The notes beneath the pieces were generated by a model. The model was not told the origin of the DNA and did no database searches. It saw nothing but the letters and a program-made list of their open reading frames with translations. Below, one piece after another: positions 1 through 8,265 of a DNA stretch of 12,521 nt (position 1 is its first letter; each line of letters opens with the position of its first letter). This DNA is from Pseudomonadota bacterium (GTDB lineage: Bacteria; Pseudomonadota; Alphaproteobacteria; Acetobacterales; Acetobacteraceae). The stretch spans positions 1 to 12,521 of the forward strand of contig JAKBCD010000011.1 in NCBI GenBank assembly GCA_021808205.1, given 5' to 3'. The position numbers were made by a program, and so were the translations under genes.

Positions 1-181
1 GCGGTGCCGCGCGTCACCACGGTGATACGGCTTTTGGAGCCGTCACGCTCCACCGGTGCCACGGTGAGGTTGTCGATGTTATAGCCCCGGCCTGAGAAAA
101 GCCCGATGACGCGCGCCAGCACGCCGGATTCATTTTCCACTAGAACCGAAATGGTCGCGGAACGTAATGTGGAGTCAGACA

Positions 182-182
<1 letters not shown>
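1..182 (-). CDS. ilvN: Acetolactate synthase small (regulatory) subunit, N-terminal part; 3' end lies beyond the window
   Basis: Regulatory subunit of acetolactate synthase (acetohydroxyacid synthase), which binds the catalytic subunit and carries valine feedback inhibition in the first common step of valine, leucine and isoleucine synthesis. About 60 codons are visible, read leftward from an ATG at 182-180. The protein begins [20 protein letters not shown] and continues through [20 protein letters not shown], the classic start of the N-terminal ACT domain of IlvN/IlvH. The start codon shares one base with the ilvB stop (TGATG). No good Shine-Dalgarno sequence sits at normal distance inside the end of ilvB, so translation probably depends on coupling to ilvB. 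The rest of the ACT domain and the C-terminal domain are off the left edge. Confidence 0.96.
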
Positions 183-1975
<1,793 letters not shown>

Positions 1976-2007
1976 ATCGTCCTGCCATTCGCGTCCAGAA
2001 TATCCAT

Positions 2008-2036
2008 CCGGTACAGTGCCCAGCCCGGAAGGTCAA
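2008..2036 (-). promoter_or_regulatory. Possible sigma-70-type promoter in front of ilvB
   Basis: On the minus strand TTGACC (2036-2031), a good -35 box, is followed after 17 bases by TACCGG (2013-2008), a poor -10 box. The -35 box overlaps the miaA stop codon and the element ends about 32 bases before the ilvB start. The spacing is right but the -10 is weak, so ilvB may be expressed only by read-through from miaA. I see no attenuator hairpin or run of branched-chain codons in this 57-base gap. Confidence 0.22.
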
Positions 2037-3022
2037 CCGCTGTGATTTATAAAATTACCTAAATCAGCTAAATATCTTTCCGAAAATTTCGTATTTTGGT
2101 CGATTCTTGAATGGATTATTTGCATATCTGTTTTGCTTGCCAGTTCCTGGTGCCTGAACCAAGTCATTTGCCGCTTGGTGTATTGAAATGTGGCCAGCAC
2201 GGCGCGGGCTTTCGCCGCCTCCAGCGAAATTTCGCCCCGCAGATACGCGCCAAGCTCCGGCACGCCGTGGGCGCGCATCAAGGGCAGCTCCGGCGGCAGG
2301 TTCAGCGCCAGCAGGGCGCGGGCTTCATCCAATGCGCCGGCTTCCAGCATGGCGGCAAAGCGGGTCTCTATCGCCTCGCGCAAGGCGGGCCGGGGCGGGT
2401 CCAGCAGAATCATTTTGAGAGTCCAGCCTTGCAGCCTTTCCGTGGGTTGGGCCTGCCAGTAAGCAATGCCTTTGCCCGTACCCAGCAGCACCTCATAGGC
2501 GCGGGCAATGCGCTGGCTGTCACCTGGTTTCAGCTTCGCGGCGGTCTCGGCATCCAGTTTCGCGTGCAGCACCTCTGGACCTAGCTGGACCAGCAACCGC
2601 CGTGCCTCGGCGCGGGCGTTCTCGCCTGGGTCGGGAATATCGGCAATGCCCTTCACCAGGGCGGAAAAATACATCCCCGTACCGCCGCAAATGATGGGGA
2701 GACGCGCCGCCTGCATCTCGTCTTTTGCCGCCTTGCGCCACCAGGCGGCATTGGCTGGTTCACCCGCTGCCTTCACGCCATAAAGAACATGCGGGGCCGC
2801 CGCCTCGTCCTCCAGGCTCGGCCGGGCGGTCAGCACCCGCAGCTCCCGGTAGCATTGCATGGCATCGGCATTGATGATGGTGCCGCCCAATTCCCGGGCG
2901 ATCGCCAAAGCCAGGGCGGATTTGCCGCTGGCCGTCGGGCCCGCAATGATCAACCCGGTGCGTTGCCCAAACCCCGTCTCTGCCTTATCCGAAGCACCCA
3001 TGACACCGTCTAGTTCCCACAT
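2033..3022 (-). CDS. miaA: tRNA dimethylallyltransferase (isopentenyltransferase)
   Basis: Transfers a dimethylallyl group from dimethylallyl diphosphate to N6 of A37 in tRNAs that read codons starting with U. With the start used here the protein is 329 residues, slightly over the usual length. Visible motifs are the P-loop GPTASGKS (residues 28-35), the DSMQ-like segment NADAMQCYREL that contacts substrate, ICGGTGMYFSAL, and the C-terminal YTKRQMTWFRHQ typical of MiaA. I chose ATG 3022 because GAGG lies six bases upstream. ATG 3001 would give 322 residues and is also possible but has a poorer ribosome site. An upstream start at 3061 is unlikely. The gene leads the miaA-ilvB-ilvN group. Its 5' end overlaps that of divergent serB, so its promoter must lie within serB. 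Confidence 0.95.
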   Translation of the reverse strand: MWELDGVMGASDKAETGFGQRTGLIIAGPTASGKSALALAIARELGGTIINADAMQCYRELRVLTARPSLEDEAAAPHVLYGVKAAGEPANAAWWRKAAKDEMQAARLPIICGGTGMYFSALVKGIADIPDPGENARAEARRLLVQLGPEVLHAKLDAETAAKLKPGDSQRIARAYEVLLGTGKGIAYWQAQPTERLQGWTLKMILLDPPRPALREAIETRFAAMLEAGALDEARALLALNLPPELPLMRAHGVPELGAYLRGEISLEAAKARAVLATFQYTKRQMTWFRHQELASKTDMQIIHSRIDQNTKFSERYLADLGNFINHSG

Positions 3023-3887
3023 CGTTACCCTCGTGGCCAGCCGAGAGGCTGGCGCCCTCACCCAGCAGGATGTCGCCCGCGCTTTGAGTTATGTGCAGGG
3101 GCGGACCGTGACATGGCTTGAGCAGGGCCGCGCCGTGGAATTTCCAGCCCGGCTTGCGCCAGACCGTTCGGCCCTGGCCGCGCTGCTGAGCCATAAAGCG
3201 GTGGATATTTTCATCACCAAGCCTCGCGGTCGGCGCAAGGCCGTGCTAGTCGCGGATATGGACAGCACCATCGTCACCGCTGAAACGCTGGACGAGTTGG
3301 CTGGCTTTGCTGGCCTGCGAGAAAAAATCGTCGAGATCACTGCTCGCGCGATGAATGGTGAGCTGGATTTCTCCGAGGCTCTGCGGCAGCGCGTAACGCT
3401 GCTGAAGGGCCTGCCCGTGAATGCGCTGGAGCAGACCTGGAAGGGAATCCAATATTGCCCCGGGGCTCGCACGCTGGTGGCCACCATGAACGCCTTTGGC
3501 GCCACCACCGCACTGGTCTCCGGCGGCTTTACGTTTTTCACCGCCCGCGTGGCGCAAGAGCTGGGCTTTGCCGCCCACCGCGGCAATATGCTGCTGGATG
3601 ACGGTACGGCGCTGACCGGCGAGGTGGCTGAGCCGATTCTGGACAAAGCAGCAAAGCTGGCCGCACTGGAGGCGTTTGCCGCCCAGCGCGGCGTTAAGCT
3701 CACCGCCACCTTAAGCGTGGGCGATGGTGCGAATGATCTGCCGATGCTCCAAGCCGCGGGGCTTGGCATCGCCTACCAGCCCAGGCCCGTGGTGGCGGCG
3801 CAAATCGGCAACCGAATTGAACATACGGACTTGACCTCTCTGCTGTTTGCGCAAGGATATCCGGCATCGGCATTCAAGGGAGACTGA
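3000..3887 (+). CDS. serB: Phosphoserine phosphatase (HAD superfamily)
   Basis: Removes phosphate from O-phospho-L-serine, the last step of serine synthesis from 3-phosphoglycerate; cytoplasmic. The 295-residue protein has a short N-terminal ACT-like region beginning HIVTLVA, then the HAD core. HAD motif I is VADMDSTIV with nucleophile D86 and acid/base D88, motif II is VSGGFTFF (S174-F177), and motif IV is [10 protein letters not shown] (D242, D246). The cap domain has the SerB-type [10 protein letters not shown] and FSEALRQRV segments. I chose ATG 3000 because the homologous region starts seven residues later; the reading frame is open farther upstream but only inside miaA. The ribosome site is weak (GAAG). 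The start codon overlaps an alternative miaA ATG in the palindrome CATG. frmA begins one base after the stop codon, which suggests an operon. Confidence 0.95.
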   Translation: MTPSSSHIVTLVASREAGALTQQDVARALSYVQGRTVTWLEQGRAVEFPARLAPDRSALAALLSHKAVDIFITKPRGRRKAVLVADMDSTIVTAETLDELAGFAGLREKIVEITARAMNGELDFSEALRQRVTLLKGLPVNALEQTWKGIQYCPGARTLVATMNAFGATTALVSGGFTFFTARVAQELGFAAHRGNMLLDDGTALTGEVAEPILDKAAKLAALEAFAAQRGVKLTATLSVGDGANDLPMLQAAGLGIAYQPRPVVAAQIGNRIEHTDLTSLLFAQGYPASAFKGD

Positions 3888-3888
3888 G

Positions 3889-4998
3889 ATGAAAACGCGT
3901 GCGGCTGTAGCCCGGGCTCCGGGCAAAATTCTGTCTCTGGAAACCGTGGATATCGCCGGGCCGAAATTTGGCGAGGTGCTGGTGGAGGTAAAGGCCACCG
4001 GCATTTGCCATACCGACGAATACACGCTCTCTGGTGCTGACCCTGAAGGCATTTTCCCCGCCATTCTGGGGCATGAGGGTGCCGGCGTGGTGGTGGATAT
4101 CGGCCCCGGCGTCACATCTTTAAAAAAAGGCGACCACGTGATTCCGCTCTACACGCCGGAATGTCGCCAGTGCAAAACCTGCCTCTCGCAAAAGAGCAAT
4201 CTCTGCACCTCCATCCGTGCCACGCAAGGCAAGGGCTTGATGCCGGACGGCACCTCGCGCTTCTCCTGCGATGGCGCGCCAGTGATGCATTATATGGGCT
4301 GCTCCACCTTCGCCAATTTCACCGTGCTGCCGGAGATCGCGCTGGCCAAAGTGCGGGAGGACGCGCCGTTCGAGAAAATTTGCTACATCGGCTGCGGTGT
4401 CACCACCGGCATCGGCGCGGTGTTCAACACCGCCAAGGTGCGGCCGGGTGATAACGTGGTGGTGTTCGGGCTGGGGGGCATCGGCCTCAACGTCATTCAA
4501 GGGGCCCGTATCGCCGGGGCGGACAAAATCATCGGCGTGGACCTCAATAATGGCCGCAAAGCCATGGCAGAGAAATTCGGCATGACGCATTTCGTCAACC
4601 CATCCGAGATCGGGAAGGATCTGGTGCCGTACCTGGTTAATTTAACCGATGGCGGGGCGGATTATTCTTTCGAGTGCATCGGCAATGTGAATGTCATGCG
4701 CCAGGCGCTGGAATGCACCCATCGCGGCTGGGGCACCTCCATCATCATCGGCGTGGCGGGGGCAGGGCAGGAGATTTCCACACGGCCCTTCCAGTTGGTC
4801 ACCGGCCGCTCCTGGAAAGGCACGGCCTTCGGCGGCGCGCGGGGCCGCACCGATGTACCGAAGATCGTGGATTGGTACATGGAAGGCAAGATCGACATCG
4901 ACAGCCTCATCACCCATGTGCTGCCCTTCGAGCAGATCAACGAAGGCTTCGAGCTGATGCGCAAGGGCGAGAGCATCCGCAGCGTCGTCGTATACTGA
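3889..4998 (+). CDS. frmA: S-(hydroxymethyl)glutathione dehydrogenase / class III alcohol dehydrogenase
   Basis: Zinc- and NAD-dependent enzyme that oxidises S-(hydroxymethyl)glutathione, formed from formaldehyde and glutathione, to S-formylglutathione. Members of the family also reduce S-nitrosoglutathione. The 369 residues match the family length. Catalytic zinc ligands are C40 (GICHTDEY), H62 (GHEGAGVV) and C169 (IGCGVTTG). Structural zinc ligands are C92, C95, C98 and C106. D51 and E53 in SGADPEG, and R110 in SIRATQGKG, match residues that make class III enzymes specific for glutathione adducts. The Rossmann nucleotide site is [18 protein letters not shown] lies six to seven bases before the chosen ATG, inside the end of serB. 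The usual partner fghA (S-formylglutathione hydrolase) does not follow; a terminator does. The symbol adhC is also used for this gene. Confidence 0.96.
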   Translation: MKTRAAVARAPGKILSLETVDIAGPKFGEVLVEVKATGICHTDEYTLSGADPEGIFPAILGHEGAGVVVDIGPGVTSLKKGDHVIPLYTPECRQCKTCLSQKSNLCTSIRATQGKGLMPDGTSRFSCDGAPVMHYMGCSTFANFTVLPEIALAKVREDAPFEKICYIGCGVTTGIGAVFNTAKVRPGDNVVVFGLGGIGLNVIQGARIAGADKIIGVDLNNGRKAMAEKFGMTHFVNPSEIGKDLVPYLVNLTDGGADYSFECIGNVNVMRQALECTHRGWGTSIIIGVAGAGQEISTRPFQLVTGRSWKGTAFGGARGRTDVPKIVDWYMEGKIDIDSLITHVLPFEQINEGFELMRKGESIRSVVVY

Positions 4999-5024
4999 AT
5001 TTTTTCGATATTCGGTTGCTTCCA

Positions 5025-5058
5025 GGCCATCCGCCGTGAAACGGCGGATGGCCTTTTT
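5025..5058 (+). terminator. Rho-independent terminator of serB-frmA
   Basis: A perfect 13-base-pair stem (GGCCATCCGCCGT / ACGGCGGATGGCC) with a GAA loop is followed directly by five T. It begins 27 bases after the frmA stop codon and cleanly separates serB-frmA from the Spy-like gene. Confidence 0.93.
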
Positions 5059-5063
5059 GCTGG

Positions 5064-5077
5064 TTGAGCGAGATCAA
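5064..5077. promoter_or_regulatory. Candidate FNR/FixK (CRP-FNR family) binding site
   Basis: The sequence TTGAGCGAGATCAA is a perfect TTGA-N6-TCAA palindrome in its outer halves and differs by one base from the FNR consensus TTGAT-N4-ATCAA. It lies between the frmA terminator and the Spy-like gene, about 94 bases before the start codon. If it acts as a class II activator site centred near -41.5, transcription would begin near 5112, and the weak -10-like ATGGAT at 5101-5106 falls in the expected place. Which regulator of the family would bind cannot be told from sequence. Confidence 0.45.
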
Positions 5078-5170
5078 GGTCATTTCTGGCGGTGCGGCGC
5101 ATGGATGCGGAGGGTGGCACGGCACGGGCCGTCTGCTGCACAATCTCAACAAGCGTAGGAGACCAGCGTC

Positions 5171-5791
5171 ATGATCAGTATATCTCGCAAAGCGGCGGGT
5201 ATCGCGGCGGTGTTAGGATTCGCGGCTTTTGCCAATGTCGCGGCGGCGCAATTGCCCGGTGGACCGTGCGGCGGCGGAACAGGGCAGGGCTATGGCTACG
5301 GGATGATGAGCGGTTATCCCGGTATGGGGCCAGGCATGATGCAAGGCTGGACAGGCCAGGGGCCCGACGTGCAAGGAGGCGGTCCGCGGTTTTCGATTCA
5401 GAACCGGCTGGGCGCGCTGAAGACCGAATTGAACATCACATCGGGCGAGGCGGATGCCTGGAACAGTTATGCATCGGCCATCACGGCGGCCCAGAACAAC
5501 GCCCGCAGCGGCATGCAGCCTCTTTGGCAGTCGGCCGGAAACGGCACATGGAGCCCAGACCAGCGTTTCGCCACCATGGATAAAATGGTGGCGCTGATGA
5601 AGCAGGGCTATGCGCAGGAGAAAAAGGCGGCGGACGAGCTGATGCCACACCTTACCGCGTACCAGCAGGGGCAGGCCAAGGAAATTTTGCCCGGCATTGC
5701 TAATTGGGGGCCGCGCGGCATGTGGGGCGGCGGACCAATGTGGGGCGGCGGTATGGGCTGGGGAATGATGGGCGGATTCAGGGGCTGGTAG
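5171..5791 (+). CDS. Exported Spy/CpxP-like (LTXXQ family) protein rich in Met, Gly and Trp
   Basis: Predicted periplasmic protein of 206 residues. Spy/CpxP relatives act as ATP-independent periplasmic chaperones or metal-stress proteins; the role here is inferred. Residues 1-26 form a signal peptide ending ANVAAA before Q27. A Gly/Met-rich segment (about 30-70) has several Met pairs and one cysteine (C33). A helical core (about 75-185) contains LGALKTELNI and the family hallmark LTAYQ at 161-165. The tail (about 187-206) is built of MWGGG-like units ending in RGW. Met-rich stretches of this type can bind Cu(I), but that is inference. AGGAG lies nine bases upstream of the ATG. The gene stands alone between terminators, behind a candidate FNR/FixK site. 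The fold assignment is fairly secure; the client or metal is unknown. Confidence 0.82.
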   Translation: MISISRKAAGIAAVLGFAAFANVAAAQLPGGPCGGGTGQGYGYGMMSGYPGMGPGMMQGWTGQGPDVQGGGPRFSIQNRLGALKTELNITSGEADAWNSYASAITAAQNNARSGMQPLWQSAGNGTWSPDQRFATMDKMVALMKQGYAQEKKAADELMPHLTAYQQGQAKEILPGIANWGPRGMWGGGPMWGGGMGWGMMGGFRGW

Positions 5792-5806
5792 AGCCTGATC
5801 GCTTGA

Positions 5807-5832
5807 GGTTGCCGCGTTTTAGCGCGGCGGCT
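5807..5832 (+). other. Hairpin just after the Spy-like gene
   Basis: GCCGCG (5811-5816) pairs with CGCGGC (5823-5828) around a TTTTAG loop, and G-T/G-C pairs extend the stem outward to about ten pairs. No T-tract follows, so it is not a typical intrinsic terminator. It may stabilise the 3' end of the message or be chance in GC-rich DNA. It starts 15 bases after the stop codon. Confidence 0.5.
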
Positions 5833-5871
5833 GAAAGCGTGAACTGGTCCCTTATTGAAGAGGTGGAGCAC

Positions 5872-5903
5872 GTTCAGGGCGATGCGGCAGCATCCACCTG
5901 AAC
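5872..5903. repeat. Two-part inverted repeat / long hairpin in the intergenic region
   Basis: GTTCAGG (5872-5878) pairs with CCTGAAC (5897-5903), and inside it GATGC (5881-5885) pairs with GCATC (5890-5894) around a GGCA tetraloop. A 2x2 mismatch (GC opposite CA) separates the stems, giving 12 pairs in 32 bases. A rival pairing, AGGTGG (5861-5866) with CCACCT (5894-5899), would exclude the outer stem. No T-tract follows. It could be an RNA structure in the 3' untranslated region, part of a small RNA ending at the downstream terminator, or a protein site. Confidence 0.55.
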
Positions 5904-5953
5904 ATGTCGCGCTTTAGAGCCAGTGCTGGTCCGCCCCCTTGGTGCTGCCGAAC

Positions 5954-5986
5954 AAAAAACCCCGCTCACCTGAGCGGGTTTTTTTT
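5954..5986. terminator. Bidirectional intrinsic terminator between convergent genes
   Basis: CCCGCTC pairs with GAGCGGG around an ACCT loop (stem about 5961-5978). Eight T follow on the plus strand, and six A precede the stem, so the minus strand also ends in a T-run. It can end transcripts of the Spy-like gene from the left and of the ABC/phosphatase/SYLF operon from the right, whose last stop codon is eight bases away. Confidence 0.93.
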
Positions 5987-5993
5987 ATTCCGA

Positions 5994-6767
5994 TTAAGGC
6001 TGTTGCAGCGGCGCCTGCTGGATTGGCGCTGACTGCTGCATGGGTTGCATCTGCTGCTGCGGCGCCATCTGCGGCGCCATCGGCTGCGGAGCAGGCCCGG
6101 CGGGCGCTGCGTAGCGGGCGAGCGTCATGCGCAGCGGGTTGGCGCCGGGGTTGTTGCCCTGGCCGTCGATCACGATCTGCCGCCCATCGAGCTGCTGCCC
6201 GTAATATTGCTGCTCCGCGACGGCATTGTTGGAAATCACGGAGCCCGAGAGCGAAACGCCGCCATACAGCCCCTGAGCTTTCGTGAAGCCGATGATGTCG
6301 GCGTCAATCGCAGTGGACATCGCCCCGCTTACCCCCGCCCCAAATGTGGCGAAAGTCACCCCCGCATCGGCGCCGATCTTGAACTGCGAGTTCAGCAGCG
6401 CATTCAGCCCGCCATTGGTCATGATGATCATCATCACCTCGGCGCTTTGTATCCCGGCCTGCAGCCCGAAACTGCCAGACCCCATTGAGTAGATCGCAGG
6501 GTTGGACCAACTGCCATCTGGCGTGCGCGCACTCATCACGCAGCCGCCGCCCTCGCCGCCGAAGATGAACCCGGCGCGGAACACATTGGGGCAGATCAGC
6601 ACGGCGCGAGCCTTGCGCAAAAAAGCCTGTGCCTGGGAGCCTTGGGCACCGCCCATCATGTCCTCCAGCGCCAATGTGGAACTGTCGATCAGATGCTGGG
6701 GGGTATCGGCCAAAGCTGGGGCGGCGAATGCGGCGGTAAATGCAGCCGCGAGCAGCAGACGCTTCAT
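5994..6767 (-). CDS. Exported SYLF-domain (Ysc84-like, DUF500) protein with Pro/Gln/Met-rich tail
   Basis: 257-residue protein predicted to be exported. Residues 1-20 form a signal peptide ending APALA before D21. Residues of about 25-215 match the SYLF/Ysc84 lipid-binding fold: RKARAVLICPNVFRAGFIFG, GGEGGGCVMSAR, and a long Gly/Ala-rich stretch including FATFGAGVSGAMSTAIDADI and QGLYGGVSLSGSVI. Eukaryotic relatives bind phosphoinositides; bacterial ones are mostly uncharacterised envelope proteins. Residues 221-257 are a low-complexity tail of Pro, Gln, Met and Ala. AAGGAG lies seven bases before the ATG, which overlaps the histidine-phosphatase stop by four bases (ATGA). It is the last gene of a four-gene unit that begins with an ABC-2 exporter. 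The family call is good; the ligand is unknown. Confidence 0.86.
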   Translation of the reverse strand: MKRLLLAAAFTAAFAAPALADTPQHLIDSSTLALEDMMGGAQGSQAQAFLRKARAVLICPNVFRAGFIFGGEGGGCVMSARTPDGSWSNPAIYSMGSGSFGLQAGIQSAEVMMIIMTNGGLNALLNSQFKIGADAGVTFATFGAGVSGAMSTAIDADIIGFTKAQGLYGGVSLSGSVISNNAVAEQQYYGQQLDGRQIVIDGQGNNPGANPLRMTLARYAAPAGPAPQPMAPQMAPQQQMQPMQQSAPIQQAPLQQP

Positions 6768-7459
6768 GGGAGGGCTCCTTCGGTTGGCTTCGCTTCTTGT
6801 TGCCTAGATGCGGCAAATGGGGCTGCGGCGGCGGGCTGGCAAGGTAAGGTGGAGGAATGTTCATTAACCGACAGAACCCGCCAGCCGCCATGCCCGTATT
6901 CAAGGCGGGTGAGTGAAATATTATCAATCTGCAAACACAGCGCCTGATGCGGGGTAAGCCCCATTGCATAGGCGCAGGCGGCGCGGATGGCCCCGCCATG
7001 ACTGACAATGATGGTGTGCTTGCCCGCGGCCGTTTCCCGCAGCGCCTCGAGCCCGGTGCCCACGCGCTCAATCAGTTGTGGGAAACTTTCCCCGCCGGGT
7101 GGGACCTCGGTGGGATGGATCGGCCAGAACGGGTGCCGTTCCTCAGGGCTGCGGTCCTCGAACCGCGAGATTGGCAAGCCCTGCCAATCTCCGAAATCCT
7201 GTTCGATGAAGGCGGGGTCGATCAGCCGTTCCTGCGCCGGGTAGCCTGCGCGCATCAGCGCATCGGCGGTAAGCTGAGTGCGGCTCAGTGGCGTGCACAC
7301 CATGCGCGCCGGGTGCGGCAGCCGCGCCGCCAGCGCGGCGTAATGTGCTCCTTGCGCTGTCATCGTGTCCGAACAGACCGGCACGTCGTTGGTGCCGTAA
7401 AGAAAGGTCAGGCTGTCACGGTGAACCAAAGCGTGGCGGATGAGCCAGAAATGATGCAT
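6764..7459 (-). CDS. Histidine phosphatase family protein (phosphoglycerate-mutase-like)
   Basis: 231-residue cytoplasmic phosphatase of the branch-1 histidine phosphatase superfamily. The N-terminal motif reads FWLIRHALV, with R8 and the phospho-accepting H9, but Ala replaces the usual Gly of the RHG motif. Other active-site residues are R60 (TPLSRTQ), the acid E86 (FIEQDFGDWQG) and the second His H154 (IIVSHGGAIRA). The FGDWQG segment recalls alpha-ribazole phosphatase (CobC) and PhoE-like enzymes, but there are no cobalamin genes nearby, so no substrate is assigned. I chose ATG 7459 because GGAG lies seven bases upstream and the motif starts within ten residues; the open frame extends farther only through the permease gene. 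It starts two bases after the permease stop and overlaps the SYLF gene by four. Confidence 0.88.
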   Translation of the reverse strand: MHHFWLIRHALVHRDSLTFLYGTNDVPVCSDTMTAQGAHYAALAARLPHPARMVCTPLSRTQLTADALMRAGYPAQERLIDPAFIEQDFGDWQGLPISRFEDRSPEERHPFWPIHPTEVPPGGESFPQLIERVGTGLEALRETAAGKHTIIVSHGGAIRAACAYAMGLTPHQALCLQIDNISLTRLEYGHGGWRVLSVNEHSSTLPCQPAAAAPFAASRQQEAKPTEGALP

Positions 7460-7461
7460 GC

Positions 7462-8265
7462 TCACTCTCCGATCGATATCAATGCGCCGCGTATGCGCGC
7501 AAGCCGAAACTCCGCCCCGAACACCGCAATGGCGGCCAGCATCCAGGCAGAGTTCAAACCAGTGGCAATGGCAAGCTGACCCCATTCTGTATGGCCGCTC
7601 AGCAACAGGGCGCGCAACCCCTCGAAAATATGTGCCGCCGGCAAGGCCTGTGCCACGGGTTGCAGCCAGTAGGGCAGGGAGGCCAGCGGGTAGAACACGC
7701 AGGCCACCGGGGTTATGCCAAAAGCAATGGTCCAGGCCAGCGCCTCCGCCCCGGCGCCATAGCGAAACAGCAGCGAGACGATGCCAAGTGCCACCCACCA
7801 GCCCATGACGAGCAAATTGAGGAAGAACAGCACCATCACCGGGCCCGGCGCGAACAGGTCATAATGATACAGCAGAAAGGCGATGATTGTGGCGGGAAGC
7901 AGGCCGATGAGTGTCCGGACCGCGGAAACAGCCAGCAGCGCCAGCAGCATTTCCGCCGGGCGCAAGGGGCTTACGAAAAGATGCCCGAGATTGCGGGACC
8001 AGATTTCTTCCATGAAGCTCAGCGTCACGCCAATTTGCGCGCGCAGCACAATCTCCCACAACAGCACCCCGCCGATAAGCGCCGTACCAGCCAGAATGGG
8101 CGAACCGGCGTGAATGTCGTGGCTGAAGAAATTCGCGGTAAAACCCCAGATCAACAGCTCCAGCGTTGGCCAATAGGCGATTTCCGCGAGGCGCGGCCAG
8201 GAGCGCCGGTACATGCATAAATGCCGGTACACCAAGCCCCAAACGCGCCGTGCATATCGCATCAC
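7462..8265 (-). CDS. ABC-2 type transporter permease
   Basis: Integral inner-membrane subunit of an ABC exporter, 267 residues. About six hydrophobic segments are visible, near residues 29-47, 57-84, 106-135, 140-167, 175-198 and 231-253. Between the second and third is MEEIWSRNLGHLFVSPL (85-101), the conserved ABC-2 element that follows the E-E-x-W/R-x-R pattern and faces the ATPase. ALPAAHIFEGLRALL near the C-terminus is also typical of ABC-2 permeases. Its ATG overlaps the stop codon of the ATPase gene by four bases (ATGA), so the two are almost certainly one transporter. A second ATG follows at once and would change the protein by one residue. ABC-2 permeases export polysaccharides, lipids, drugs or haem; the substrate here is unknown. 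Confidence 0.9.
   Translation of the reverse strand: MMRYARRVWGLVYRHLCMYRRSWPRLAEIAYWPTLELLIWGFTANFFSHDIHAGSPILAGTALIGGVLLWEIVLRAQIGVTLSFMEEIWSRNLGHLFVSPLRPAEMLLALLAVSAVRTLIGLLPATIIAFLLYHYDLFAPGPVMVLFFLNLLVMGWWVALGIVSLLFRYGAGAEALAWTIAFGITPVACVFYPLASLPYWLQPVAQALPAAHIFEGLRALLLSGHTEWGQLAIATGLNSAWMLAAIAVFGAEFRLARIRGALISIGE

Noticed and set aside
5840..5902. Short plus-strand ORF from GTG (MNWSLIEEVEHVQGDAAAST) in the Spy-SYLF intergenic region
   Set aside because: There is no Shine-Dalgarno sequence, the start is GTG, and its DNA coincides with the hairpin at 5872-5903, which explains the sequence as well. It stays only a remote possibility.
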